Part shown: positions 23,347 through 31,763 of the stretch, piece after piece
How the letters are laid out: each line of letters starts with the position of its first letter
How positions within the stretch are numbered: position 1 is the stretch's first letter
Assembly: GCA_028286345.1 (NCBI GenBank)
Contig: JAQBRT010000001.1
Location: 124,001-188,000, forward strand
Reading direction: 5' to 3'
Length of the DNA: 64,000 nt
Origin: Candidatus Saccharimonadota bacterium
GTDB lineage: Bacteria; Patescibacteriota; Saccharimonadia; Saccharimonadales; UBA4665
Notes under the pieces: generated by a model
What the model was told of the DNA's origin: nothing
Databases searched by the model: none
What the model saw: the letters and a program-made list of their open reading frames with translations, nothing else
Made by a program: the position numbers and the translations under genes

Positions 23347-24438
23347 TTACGACTTCAGCGGCATGATGATGTGGCTGTAGTCTTTGCTGGCCGAATCATG
23401 AAGCAGGGTAGCTTCTAGTTTGCCGTTAAAACCAAACGTAACTTCTTCGCCACCAACTGCGTTTAAGCCATCCAGCAAATAGCGTGAGTTGAGGGTAATG
23501 CTGCCCGTGCCCTTAATATTCGCTTCGGCGGTAGCGGTGTTTTCGCCAAGCTGAGAGGCAACCGAGCGGATGCTCAGCTTGCCAGTGGCTTCATCGAGTT
23601 CGATCGTTACGCTGCCGGCACTCTCCCGGGCAAATAGGCTTGAGACCTTTGTAACATTGATGAAATCAGACCGCTTGAGTGTTGCCTGGGTAGCAAAACT
23701 ACTTGGGATAAGCTTGCGGTAGTCTGGGTATTTACCATCTACCAGGCGGGTCACTAGTTCAATATCACCAACCTGGAACAGTACTTGCTGGTCATCATGC
23801 GTAATTGTAACCATGTCATCGCTGTCACCAATAATGCGTAGCAGGTCCTGGAGGGCAGTTGCCGGTATGAGTAAATTAACATCTTCTTTGTTTTCGCCAA
23901 GCTTCTTTTCTGCCAAGCGGTAACTATCTGTAGCGGCCATACTTAACACGCCGTCTTGTGTAGTCAGGAGAACACCGGTCAAAACAGGGCGGGTCTCGTC
24001 ATTTGAAGCTGCAAATACCACCTGCTGCAGGCCTTTTTTAAGGGTAGCGCCACTTACTTTCCAGCTTTTACCACTACTAATGGCCGGCATAACAGGGAAG
24101 TCATCAGCCACGATACCGTTAACTACTGACTTGTATTGGTCGGTAGTTACTTTAAGTTTTGTGTCTTGGAGTTCCAAATTAATAACACCCTCTGGTAGGC
24201 TGCCAACAAAATCTTGCATTAGCCGGGCAGGGACGGTAATAGAGCCCTCTTCGCTTACTTTTGATCCAATATAGTGCGTGATACCAATATCTAAATTAGT
24301 AGCCGAGAGGCTTAACCGGTTATTGCTAGTCTTCATAAGTACGTTTGCCAATATCGGCAGGGTGTTTCTACTATTAGCAACTTTAGCGACAGAACCGAGA
24401 GCACGATTTAGGTTTTCCTGGGTAACTTGCAGTTTCAT
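23347..24438 (-). CDS. dnaN: DNA polymerase III beta clamp
   Basis: The 363-residue protein is the normal length for a sliding clamp and has the three-domain pattern, from MKLQVTQENLNRAL at the N-terminus through VLTGVLL and ATDSYRLAEKKL in the middle to the closing HIIMPLKS, a variant of the usual clamp C-terminus. It tethers polymerase III to DNA and binds other replication and repair proteins. A GAGGAG ribosome site lies seven bases before the ATG. It sits between dnaA and recF, transcribed away from the origin. Confidence 0.96.
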   Translation of the reverse strand: MKLQVTQENLNRALGSVAKVANSRNTLPILANVLMKTSNNRLSLSATNLDIGITHYIGSKVSEEGSITVPARLMQDFVGSLPEGVINLELQDTKLKVTTDQYKSVVNGIVADDFPVMPAISSGKSWKVSGATLKKGLQQVVFAASNDETRPVLTGVLLTTQDGVLSMAATDSYRLAEKKLGENKEDVNLLIPATALQDLLRIIGDSDDMVTITHDDQQVLFQVGDIELVTRLVDGKYPDYRKLIPSSFATQATLKRSDFINVTKVSSLFARESAGSVTIELDEATGKLSIRSVASQLGENTATAEANIKGTGSITLNSRYLLDGLNAVGGEEVTFGFNGKLEATLLHDSASKDYSHIIMPLKS

Positions 24439-24708
24439 AATGCGGCTCCTCTATAACTATGAAAAATATTTAAAATTACTTTGTTGTTATCTTTATAGGT
24501 GGTGTGGATAATGGGTATAAGTCGGGAAGTTACTTCGGTAAAATCAGTAAAAACGGAGTGGACAACCAGTTGTAAACGGCGGGTAGAAACCGGGGCCTTC
24601 TGCCGGTAGTTACGCACAACTACTAAAAACAGGAACACATTTGTTGTGTGTAAGTGGGCTTTTTCTGCACATGCAAGCACGGCGCTGACCACAGCCTGTC
24701 CACAGGTT
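24439..24708. promoter_or_regulatory. dnaA-dnaN intergenic region with DnaA boxes
   Basis: The 270-base gap has one exact DnaA box on the minus strand (TTATCCACA, 24503-24511) and near matches (CTGTCCACA at 24696-24704; TTGTCCACT on the minus strand near 24557-24565). It probably holds a dnaN promoter and may bind DnaA for autoregulation or as part of a two-part origin. No gene was seen in it. Confidence 0.65.
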
Positions 24709-26103
24709 TTACGCATACAAACGCTCCTTGATCTCGTTGATCGCCAAGCGCAGGCTCGCATCAAATTGCGACTCTTTCTCAATTTTCTCAACTGAATGAA
24801 TGGCGGTGGTGTGGTCTTTGCGGCCCAGCTCACGGGCAATCTTAGGGAAGCTTAGGTGCAGTTCGCTACGCAACATGTACATAGCAACCTGCCGTGGTAC
24901 AACAATATCCTTGTCGCGTTTTGGCCCCAGTATATCCTCCATTGGGATCTGGAAGTGCCGAGCGGTGCGCTCGATAATCTGTTTGGCGCTGAGGTGTTTT
25001 GGGCGGGTCTTGCTAACACTGAGCAGCCCGCTGGCTATACTGAGGTTGGGCTCAAGGCCGCGCATCTCACAAAAAGCCAGTAGCTGGTTGAGGGCGCCCT
25101 CAAGTTCACGGACGTTAGTGCCCGAGTTGTTAGCTAGGTACTCAACAACATCGTGGGGCAGGGTAACTTCATGGGATCCGGCTTTGGTTTGGACAATGGC
25201 GCAGCGCGTTTCAAAGTCCGGGTTTTGCATATCGATACTCATACCCCATGCAAAGCGTGATTTTAGCCGGTCTTCAAGTGTGGGTATTTCCTTTGGTGGC
25301 TTATCAGAGCTGATAATAATCTGCTTACTTGCCTGGTGTAAGACGTTAAACGTATGGAAAAACTCTTCCTGAACTTTCTCTTTACCGGCGATGAACTGGA
25401 TGTCGTCCACAATAAACACGTCAGCTGAACGATAATGGGTAGCAAAATCGTTTGCTTTGCGGAAACGCAAGGCCTCTACAAACTCTTGGGTAAACTGTTC
25501 CATAGAGATGTAAACAACTTTTGCACCCGGATTTTGTTGCAAGATTTTGTTACCAACGGCCTGCATCAAATGGGTTTTACCAATCCCAACCCCGCCGTAC
25601 AAGAAGAGGGGGTTGTACTTGGTCCCGGGGCTGTGGGATATCGCTTGGCAGGCTGCAAAGGCCAGTTCGTTGCTACCGCCGACCACGAAGTTATCAAAGG
25701 TGTAGCGTTCATTTAGCCCTTGGCGGTAAGAGTGCGATAGGCTATTTGTTGCTGTTGAGGAAGTAGGGATGTTAGTACTGCGGGGTGCGTTTGCTACTTC
25801 TGGCACGTCGCGGGTTATCAGCACGGGTTCGTCATTACGTGGTGAGGGCGTGGGGATGGAAGCAGTAACTTTGTAGGTAATCTCGGCGTCCGTAATGCCA
25901 TTTTTTGCCAGCGTTTCAGAGAAGAGGTCGTTATATTTACGCTCAAGCTGCTGCTTAATGAAGATATTTTGCACGCCAATGGTGACTTGCGAGCCTTCTT
26001 GTTTGAGCAGACAGGTGTTCTTAAACCACGTAACAAAATTGCCTCTCGAGACCGAAAGTTCTATTTCACCCAACACTGCTTGCCACAGACTGTCAGTTTG
26101 CAT
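24709..26103 (-). CDS. dnaA: Chromosomal replication initiator DnaA
   Basis: The 464-residue protein has the full DnaA plan: an N-terminal domain (1-80), a Ser/Thr/Pro linker, an AAA+ domain with Walker A GGVGIGKTHL (about 170-179) and Walker B VFIVDDIQFI (about 230-239), and a C-terminal DNA-binding helix-turn-helix with RKDHTTAIHSVEKIE. It binds DnaA boxes and opens the origin. The ATG follows an AAGGAG site. It is transcribed leftward, away from the box cluster that lies upstream of it. Confidence 0.98.
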   Translation of the reverse strand: MQTDSLWQAVLGEIELSVSRGNFVTWFKNTCLLKQEGSQVTIGVQNIFIKQQLERKYNDLFSETLAKNGITDAEITYKVTASIPTPSPRNDEPVLITRDVPEVANAPRSTNIPTSSTATNSLSHSYRQGLNERYTFDNFVVGGSNELAFAACQAISHSPGTKYNPLFLYGGVGIGKTHLMQAVGNKILQQNPGAKVVYISMEQFTQEFVEALRFRKANDFATHYRSADVFIVDDIQFIAGKEKVQEEFFHTFNVLHQASKQIIISSDKPPKEIPTLEDRLKSRFAWGMSIDMQNPDFETRCAIVQTKAGSHEVTLPHDVVEYLANNSGTNVRELEGALNQLLAFCEMRGLEPNLSIASGLLSVSKTRPKHLSAKQIIERTARHFQIPMEDILGPKRDKDIVVPRQVAMYMLRSELHLSFPKIARELGRKDHTTAIHSVEKIEKESQFDASLRLAINEIKERLYA

Positions 26104-26454
26104 TACCGCTCCTTAGTAGTCCTAAATATACGGCACTTGGTTAAAGTTTTCCACACCCTTAGGCAAAAAATAAGGTGATGTGCGTTAAATCACAGCCACT
26201 AGGAGGAAAGTTTTCCACACCCAACTTCCTTATCTGGTATCTTGTGGAAAATAGTTATGCAAACGTGGATAACTTCTTCAAAAATGCGGGTAAATATTGT
26301 CAATTTTACGTTCAGAAGTAGTTCATTTTTACAGCAGTGGCGTGGTAAATGGATATAGCCAGGCCCGCCGGGGGCCGCAACTTTACAAAACACCTTAAAT
26401 TAGCTATAGTAGTCGTAATATTCATTAGCAACTAACACCTATAAAAGGATTGTC
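26104..26454. other. Probable origin of replication (oriC)
   Basis: The 350-base gap between divergent dnaA and rpmH holds four DnaA-box-like nonamers: TTTTCCACA at 26147-26155 and 26211-26219 (plus), the same at 26243-26251 (minus), and TTATCCACG at 26264-26272 (minus). An AT-rich stretch follows (26273-26335) that could be the unwinding element. A GGCCC/GGGCC palindrome lies near 26363-26378. Genes on both sides point away from it. The dnaA and rpmH flanks are the classical bacterial origin context. Confidence 0.85.
26382..26410 (+). promoter_or_regulatory. rpmH promoter
   Basis: TTTACA (26382-26387) and TATAGT (26405-26410) are 17 bases apart, with a leader of about 38 bases to the rpmH ATG. 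It probably drives rpmH-rnpA-yidC-khpB as one operon. Confidence 0.78.
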
Positions 26455-26592
26455 ATGCCAAAACGAACCCACCAGCCAAAGAAGCGTAGCCGCGCCCGAG
26501 AACACGGATTTTTAAAGCGTATGGCCAGCCATGCTGGACGTAATGTACTCAAGCGCCGCCGCAACAAGGGCCGCGCCAGCCTCTCAGCCTAA
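26455..26592 (+). CDS. rpmH: 50S ribosomal protein L34
   Basis: The 45-residue, very basic protein starts [20 protein letters not shown] and contains the L34 core [20 protein letters not shown]34 is a late-assembling large-subunit protein. An AAAAGGAT site lies four bases before the ATG. It is the first gene of the origin-proximal rpmH-rnpA-yidC operon found in most bacteria. Confidence 0.97.
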   Translation: MPKRTHQPKKRSRAREHGFLKRMASHAGRNVLKRRRNKGRASLSA

Positions 26593-26614
26593 ATAAAGTA
26601 GGGAACCTTCCAGC

Positions 26615-26971
26615 ATGTTAGCCCGATTGCACCGTTTTCATGGCCCCAACACCTTGACGGTGCTGTATCGCCGCGGGCAAACGGTGCGCAGCCAACACCT
26701 GACACTCAAGTATTCGGTGCGGGGCAATGCGCCTTACCGGGTAGCGGTTGTCGTGAGCAAGAAGGTCAGCAAATCGGCAGTTGTCCGCAACCGCATTCGC
26801 CGTCGTATCTTTGAGCAAGTCCGGGAACAGGCAAGCCTCATCCCAGCCGGCGCCGACCTATTATTTAGTGTCTTTAGTGACCAGCTGGCAGCAGCCGATC
26901 CGGCAGCCATACAAAAAAGTGTCGCCCAGGTGCTCGAAAAAGCCTTTTCAGGGCAGCAGCCGAGCCGCTGA
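26615..26971 (+). CDS. rnpA: Ribonuclease P protein component
   Basis: The 118-residue protein has the RnpA fold: FHGPNTLTVLYRRGQ at the start, PYRVAVVVSKKVSKSAVVRN followed by RIRRRIFEQVR, the RNR signature that contacts the RNA subunit. It matures tRNA 5' ends together with the RNA component, which is not in this window. AGGGAA upstream is the likely ribosome site. It ends with TGA, confirming TGA as a stop codon here. Confidence 0.95.
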   Translation: MLARLHRFHGPNTLTVLYRRGQTVRSQHLTLKYSVRGNAPYRVAVVVSKKVSKSAVVRNRIRRRIFEQVREQASLIPAGADLLFSVFSDQLAAADPAAIQKSVAQVLEKAFSGQQPSR

Positions 26972-27006
26972 TCTGGTATAGTAGTTCCTAAGAAGGAATT
27001 GCCCCA

Positions 27007-27942
27007 ATGTTTACGGCCCTGATCGTCAAGCCACTTTTTAACCTGTTAGTTTTCATTTATGCCATATTGCCAGGCCATAACTTTGGTTTGGCACTGATTA
27101 TCTTTACTGTCATTATCCGTATTTTGCTCTGGCCTGTACTTAAAAAGCAGCTGAGCCACTCGGCGGCCTTGCGTAAGCTCCAGCCGGAAATTAAGAAAAT
27201 TAAAGCCGCCACCAAGGGTGACCGCCAAAAAGAAATGGCTATGCTCGGGGAGCTCTACAAAGAACGCGAAGTTAACCCAGCCGGTGTTTTCCCAATCCTG
27301 ATCCTGCAACTAGTGGTGCTAATCGGCCTCTATAGCGGCCTGCGCAAAGTCATTTCCAACCCGGAAAGCCTAGTAACGTTCAGTTATCCGTTTATCCAGC
27401 ACCTAGGCTGGATGCAGGAACTCAAGCACAACATCCATATGTTTGATAACACCTTATTTGGTGTTGTTAACCTCGGCCGGGCAGCCCTTAATTCCGGTGG
27501 CGGCATCTATTGGCCAGCCATGATAATTGTTGTTGGTAGTGCCTTTACCCAGTTCCTCCAAAGCAAGCAGCTTATGCCAAAGGTCGCAAACCAGCGCAGC
27601 CTGCGCCAGATCCTCAAAGAGGCTGGCAGTGGCAAAGAGGCCGACCAGACCGAACTCAACGCTGCCGTTGGCAGCAGCACCCGCTTCTTGCTTCCGGTCA
27701 TGATCTTCTTGTTCACTGTTAATATAGCCTCAGCCCTCAGCCTTTACTGGTTGGTTGGTGGTGCCGTTGCGTACTTCCAGCAGGCCCGGGCCTTACAAAG
27801 TGACGAGCTAGCCATGGAAGCTATCGCCGACAAACCATCAAAGAACGTTAAGGCCATTCCAGAGGCCGAAGTGGTTACTAAGACTCCAAAGACCCCAAAA
27901 AAATCCTCCTCCAAAAAGTCTGCTAAAAAACGGAGGAAATGA
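27007..27942 (+). CDS. yidC: Membrane protein insertase YidC (short form)
   Basis: The 311-residue protein is the short, Gram-positive-style YidC/Oxa1 without the large periplasmic domain. About five helices are visible, the first near 12-32, the conserved RILLWPVLKKQLSHSAALRK hairpin region, a second near FPILILQLVVLIGLYSGL, and late helices near 173-193 and 226-252. The tail is extremely Lys-rich (last 25 residues), suited to ribosome docking. It inserts membrane proteins, presumably including the pilin-like and channel proteins nearby. Confidence 0.94.
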   Translation: MFTALIVKPLFNLLVFIYAILPGHNFGLALIIFTVIIRILLWPVLKKQLSHSAALRKLQPEIKKIKAATKGDRQKEMAMLGELYKEREVNPAGVFPILILQLVVLIGLYSGLRKVISNPESLVTFSYPFIQHLGWMQELKHNIHMFDNTLFGVVNLGRAALNSGGGIYWPAMIIVVGSAFTQFLQSKQLMPKVANQRSLRQILKEAGSGKEADQTELNAAVGSSTRFLLPVMIFLFTVNIASALSLYWLVGGAVAYFQQARALQSDELAMEAIADKPSKNVKAIPEAEVVTKTPKTPKKSSSKKSAKKRRK

Positions 27943-28415
27943 TGAACGATTCGATGGAAGATGCTATTCAGTACGCCAAAAAGTACCTGGAAGACATCCT
28001 CTCTTTCTTTGGGCTCAACACCGATATCCATGCCACCAGCGATGACGAAATCATCCAGCTCAGTGTCCCCAGCACCCACCTCAACGGCTTTTTGATTGGC
28101 CAGCACGGTGATACGATGCGTTCACTGCAGTACCTGGTAAGCATGGCACTCAAGAACAGCAGTTACGAACACGCCCGCGTTAACGTTGACATTGCCGACT
28201 ACAAGCGCCAGCGCGCCGAACGCCTCCGCGAAAAAGCCGAAGAATGGGTTAAGCAGGTGCAGGCCGGCGGTGAGCCAATGGAACTACAGCCAATGAATGC
28301 CGCCGACCGCCGTATCATTCACCAGTTAGCCGCCGAATATAGTATTATCAGCGAATCAGCTGGCGAGGGCCGTGAGCGCCACATTGTATTAAAAGCAGAA
28401 GCACCAAAGGAATAG
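27942..28415 (+). CDS. khpB: KhpB/Jag RNA-binding protein without the Jag-N domain
   Basis: The product is about 157 residues. It has a KH domain with the GxxG loop LIGQHGDTM (about 50-58) followed by an R3H domain (AADRRIIHQLAAEY, about 116-129). The Jag-N domain present in many Firmicutes homologues is missing. KhpB with KhpA binds many RNAs and influences cell division. I chose the ATG at 27942 because GGAGG (27932-27936) is five bases before it; an ATG at 27939 is too close. It overlaps the yidC stop. Confidence 0.9.
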   Translation: MNDSMEDAIQYAKKYLEDILSFFGLNTDIHATSDDEIIQLSVPSTHLNGFLIGQHGDTMRSLQYLVSMALKNSSYEHARVNVDIADYKRQRAERLREKAEEWVKQVQAGGEPMELQPMNAADRRIIHQLAAEYSIISESAGEGRERHIVLKAEAPKE

Positions 28416-28417
28416 CC

Positions 28418-28612
28418 ATGACGACTTTAGAGGCACCAACTAATCCCGGATCATTTACCTCATATATTAATCACCAATTTGAGCAAGGCGCGGGGCCGCT
28501 GAGCCATGACGAATTCTCACGTGCCTACGGCAACGAAGTTGCCTACTACCGTGCACAGATTGAGCAATACGTTGAACTTGTAACGATACCCGAACAGCAA
28601 ACTAGCGCGTAA
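28418..28612 (+). CDS. 64-residue protein of unknown function
   Basis: The frame begins two bases after the khpB stop, so it is probably co-translated. The peptide is acidic and helical, with FTSYINHQFEQGAGPLSHDE and YRAQIEQYVELV segments, and has no membrane helix. No family is recognised. Its 3' end overlaps the convergent glycosyltransferase gene by 11 bases. The operon position is the main support. Confidence 0.6.
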   Translation: MTTLEAPTNPGSFTSYINHQFEQGAGPLSHDEFSRAYGNEVAYYRAQIEQYVELVTIPEQQTSA

Positions 28613-29693
28613 GAGCCCTGTTATAGACTTCGAGCGTTTGCTCGGCCATGCGCTGCCATGAAAACTCTTTTACGTGCTGTAATCCGCGGGCAACCATGGT
28701 TTTGCGCAGGTTTTCATCGGTTAATACTTCATTAATGGCGTCGCTTATAGCCTGGACGTCGAGCGGATCAAAGTAGTGGGCTGCTTCGCCGTATACCTCG
28801 GGCAAGCAGGTAGCGTTGCTAGAAACAACTGGGGCGCCGTGTGTCATGGCTTCTAGGCCTGGTAGGCCAAAACCTTCGCTGAGGGAAGGGAAGACGTAGG
28901 CTTGGCAGTTCTCGTAGAGCCAGCGCAGCTGGCCATCGCTAATAAAATCGGTAAAGATGACGTGTGGTTTCAGTTTTTCGGGAATGCCAGCTTCGATCCG
29001 TTGGTAGTTGGAGTCTTTTTTGCCGGCCAGCACCATCACCAGATCAGGATGCTGGGCGCGGAGCAGGGAATAGGCCTCAATTAACCGGGGTAGGTTCTTG
29101 TGCGGCGTCGGCCTACCTACATACATAATAAATTGGCGATTTTGCAAATCGGGTAGGGGAGTTGCCGAGTCTGCGATAGGATCAGCAGCCTCCAGTGTCA
29201 CGGTAATTTTGGCCGGGTCAATTTTGGTAAATTTTGCAACATCGGCCTTAACATATGCAGTTGGCGTTATAATCGCCGCTGACTTCTTAGCGGCCTGCTT
29301 AATGACGTACTTATAGACCTGTTGTTTAAGCTTGAAAACCAACTGGTTTTTGGCCGGATTATCAAACCTAACAGTGGTCAGGTCATGAATTGTGGTTACC
29401 ACAGTCCCCCGGTACCAAACTGGCTGCTGCACCATGCCAAAATGCACGAGGTCAGGCTTGAGCCTATCAAGTTGTTCACGGAAGCCAATCTGTTCTCCGA
29501 ACGTAAACTCTTTGTGCGGACATGGAACGGCCGTAAAATGTTCGTTTTTAGTTCGCCATCCCGCAACGTCTTCTGGTTTGAGCAATACGCTGTACTGGTT
29601 GGTTTGGTCGAGTTCCTGGAGGTAGTTAAGCAGGCGTTCAACGTAACGGCCGGTGCTGGTGCGGAGTTCCCTGGCATCTATGGCAATATGCAT
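28602..29693 (-). CDS. GT4-type glycosyltransferase
   Basis: The 363-residue protein has a GT-B fold of family GT4: an N-terminal IDARELRTSTGRYVERLLNY, a middle FIMYVGRPTPHKNLPRLIEA, and the donor-binding PSLSEGFGLPGLEAM with the E-x7-E pair. It probably adds a hexose to the surface polysaccharide. TGCTATGAT ends six bases before the ATG, so the mRNA should be leaderless. It is divergent from gmd and is the left edge of the polysaccharide locus. Confidence 0.9.
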   Translation of the reverse strand: MHIAIDARELRTSTGRYVERLLNYLQELDQTNQYSVLLKPEDVAGWRTKNEHFTAVPCPHKEFTFGEQIGFREQLDRLKPDLVHFGMVQQPVWYRGTVVTTIHDLTTVRFDNPAKNQLVFKLKQQVYKYVIKQAAKKSAAIITPTAYVKADVAKFTKIDPAKITVTLEAADPIADSATPLPDLQNRQFIMYVGRPTPHKNLPRLIEAYSLLRAQHPDLVMVLAGKKDSNYQRIEAGIPEKLKPHVIFTDFISDGQLRWLYENCQAYVFPSLSEGFGLPGLEAMTHGAPVVSSNATCLPEVYGEAAHYFDPLDVQAISDAINEVLTDENLRKTMVARGLQHVKEFSWQRMAEQTLEVYNRALTR

Positions 29694-29699
29694 GCTCCA

Positions 29700-29705
29700 A
29701 TCATA
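29700..29705 (-). promoter_or_regulatory. Extended -10 (TGCTATGAT), leaderless start
   Basis: On the minus strand TATGAT, preceded by TGC, ends six bases before the ATG at 29693. The divergent gmd promoter (-10 TATACT, 29728-29733) lies only 22 bases away. Confidence 0.6.
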
Positions 29706-29777
29706 GCAGCACCGGTGCGCCAGATGGTATACTAGATCCTAACCAACAGATTATTTTAGTGGAGGAACGCACGCAAC

Positions 29778-30776
29778 ATGGCCAAAAAAGCACTAATCAC
29801 TGGCATTACTGGACAAGACGGCTATCACCTAGCAAACCTGTTAAACGAAAAGGGCTACGAAGTCTACGGCATCATCCGTGGCCAGCACAACCCTAAGCGT
29901 GAGCGCCTCGAAAAAGAGCAGCCCTTTGTGAAGATCATCGAAGCTGACCTGGTTGACCAAAGTTCACTGGTCCGCGCCCTGCAAACCGCTCAGCCAGACG
30001 AAGTTTACAATCTTGGTGCGATTAGTCACGTTGGTTACTCATTTAAGAATCCCCAGCTGACAGCTGACGTTACTGGTAAGGGTACGCTCAACATGCTCGA
30101 AGCTATCCGTGCTGTTGGCGGCGAAAAAACCATTCGCTTCTACCAAGCCTCAACCTCAGAGATGTTTGGCGGCCTCGACTACAACCGTCCTGGCGAAGGT
30201 TACAACGAGGATTCCCTGTTCCACCCGCGCAGCCCATATGGTGTAGCTAAGCTTTACGCCCACTGGATCACCAAGAATTACCGCGAAAGTTACGGCATTC
30301 ACGCTAGCTGTGGCATCCTGTTTAACCATGAAGGTGAACGCCGTGGGGTTGAGTTTGTCACCCGCAAGATCAGTAATGCTGTTGCCCGCATTAAGCTCGG
30401 CAAGCAGGACCATATCGAACTCGGTAACCTCGACCCTAAGCGCGACTGGGGCTACGCCGGCGATTACGTCGAAGGCATGTGGCTGATGTTGCAGCAGGAC
30501 AAGCCAGGCGACTACGTGCTTGCCACCGGCGAAACGCACACCATTGGCGAGTTCCTTGACCTAGCCTTTAAAGAAATCGGCATCGAAGACTGGAAGCCTT
30601 ACGTTAAAGAAAACCCAGACTTCATGCGCCCTGCCGAAGTTGACATCCTGCTTGGTGACCCTACAAAAGCTGAAACCGTCCTTGGCTGGAAGCGCAAAGT
30701 CGACTTCCCTAGTTTGGTTAAACTGATGGTTGCACACGACCTCGAACTTGAGGCTAGCGGCGAAGTTCTTAAGTAG
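29778..30776 (+). CDS. gmd: GDP-mannose 4,6-dehydratase
   Basis: The 332-residue short-chain dehydrogenase has the Gmd signatures TGITGQDGYHLANLL (NADP-binding), STSEMFGG (catalytic Thr/Ser-Glu region) and the YxxxK pair in SPYGVAKLYAHW. It converts GDP-mannose to GDP-4-keto-6-deoxymannose. Residues LEKEQP..KIIEADL and the GNLDPKRDWGYAGDYVE stretch are typical. A GGAGGA ribosome site and a TATACT -10 precede it. Its 3' end overlaps that of rmd, the next enzyme in the pathway, by eight bases. Confidence 0.94.
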   Translation: MAKKALITGITGQDGYHLANLLNEKGYEVYGIIRGQHNPKRERLEKEQPFVKIIEADLVDQSSLVRALQTAQPDEVYNLGAISHVGYSFKNPQLTADVTGKGTLNMLEAIRAVGGEKTIRFYQASTSEMFGGLDYNRPGEGYNEDSLFHPRSPYGVAKLYAHWITKNYRESYGIHASCGILFNHEGERRGVEFVTRKISNAVARIKLGKQDHIELGNLDPKRDWGYAGDYVEGMWLMLQQDKPGDYVLATGETHTIGEFLDLAFKEIGIEDWKPYVKENPDFMRPAEVDILLGDPTKAETVLGWKRKVDFPSLVKLMVAHDLELEASGEVLK

Positions 30777-31686
30777 ACTGACTACGCCAATCGGCGATAA
30801 CGTCTGCGAGCGTAGTATCTAAACTGATCTCAGGCTGCCAACCAGTGTCGGCAGTCAGTTTGTCGTGGCTGCCGTAAATAACCGGGTTGTCGGCCGGTCG
30901 CATCCTGCTTGGATCTTGCTCAATAGGCGCACTGCTCTCAGCAGCTTTTTGTAAGCCCTCCAGGATCTTGTGGCCACTCACTGGTGCACCGCTACAGACA
31001 TTGTAGATTTGGCCAGCTTGGCCTGCCTCAAGTAGTAAGCGGTAGGCGCGGGCAATATCTCGGACGTCAGTGTAGTCACGTTCAGAATCCAGGTTACCAA
31101 CCTTAACGGTTTCGCCGCTCACAATTTGCTGTGCCAGGTCAGGCACAATAAAACCAGGGCCTTGGCCGGGACCAATATGGTTAAACGGACGGGCAATAAT
31201 GCACTCAAAACCGCGCTGGGCGTAGTACTGGGCCATTTGCTCCTGGCCAAGCTTACTCACGGCGTATGGGGAGCTAGGGTCGACTGGCGACATTTCGGTG
31301 ATAGGAAAGGTTGTTTTAGGGTCATATAGGCTACCGCTGCTGATGATCAAAAACTTTGGTGACGCACCTTGGGCGATTGCCGCCTCGAAAAGGTTAACCT
31401 GAATGCCGATATTGATATTTATATAGCGCATTGGCTCGTCGAATGAGGGCGCCACAGCGGCTAGGCCGGCAAGATGAATGACAGCGTCAACTCCAGAAAA
31501 ATCGACTGTCTCTACGGTGCCTGAATCAGCAAGGTCAAGCGTAGTGTAGATATCAACAAATGGCGGTTGCGCAGAGGAACCAATATGACCTCCAATGCCA
31601 TGTACCCTGTACCCAGCGTTGTGGAGTTCTTTTGCGAGATGGTGGCCAACAAAGCCATTGACACCGGTTATTAGTACGCTCTTCAT
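30769..31686 (-). CDS. rmd: GDP-4-keto-6-deoxymannose reductase (Rmd-like)
   Basis: The 305-residue extended SDR has the Rossmann start ITGVNGFVGHHLAKEL, catalytic YxxxK in SSPYAVSKLGQE, and the Rmd-like RPFNHIGPGQGPGFIVPDL and GNLDSERDYTDVRD stretches. With Gmd it should make GDP-D-rhamnose; a GDP-talose or fucose-type product cannot be excluded from sequence alone. It is convergent with gmd, overlapping it by eight bases. A TAACCT -10 ends six bases before the ATG, again suggesting a leaderless start. Confidence 0.85.
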   Translation of the reverse strand: MKSVLITGVNGFVGHHLAKELHNAGYRVHGIGGHIGSSAQPPFVDIYTTLDLADSGTVETVDFSGVDAVIHLAGLAAVAPSFDEPMRYININIGIQVNLFEAAIAQGASPKFLIISSGSLYDPKTTFPITEMSPVDPSSPYAVSKLGQEQMAQYYAQRGFECIIARPFNHIGPGQGPGFIVPDLAQQIVSGETVKVGNLDSERDYTDVRDIARAYRLLLEAGQAGQIYNVCSGAPVSGHKILEGLQKAAESSAPIEQDPSRMRPADNPVIYGSHDKLTADTGWQPEISLDTTLADVIADWRSQST

Positions 31687-31726
31687 GTTTTAAGGTTACA
31701 TGACCCATTCTCTAACGCCAAGTCAT

Positions 31727-31755
31727 TTGCCACAGTGGTTGTTTGTCGATAAAAT
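31727..31755 (+). promoter_or_regulatory. Promoter of the Wzm/Wzt operon, leaderless
   Basis: TTGCCA (31727-31732) and TAAAAT (31750-31755) are 17 bases apart. The -10 ends eight bases before a GTG at 31764, with no ribosome site. The predicted transcript start would exclude the upstream TTG at 31743. Confidence 0.78.
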
Positions 31756-31763
31756 ATAAACAA

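Noticed and set aside
24439-24839. Frame on the minus strand between dnaN and dnaA
   Set aside because: It overlaps the end of dnaA in another frame, has no ribosome site and covers DnaA boxes; it is better read as regulatory DNA.
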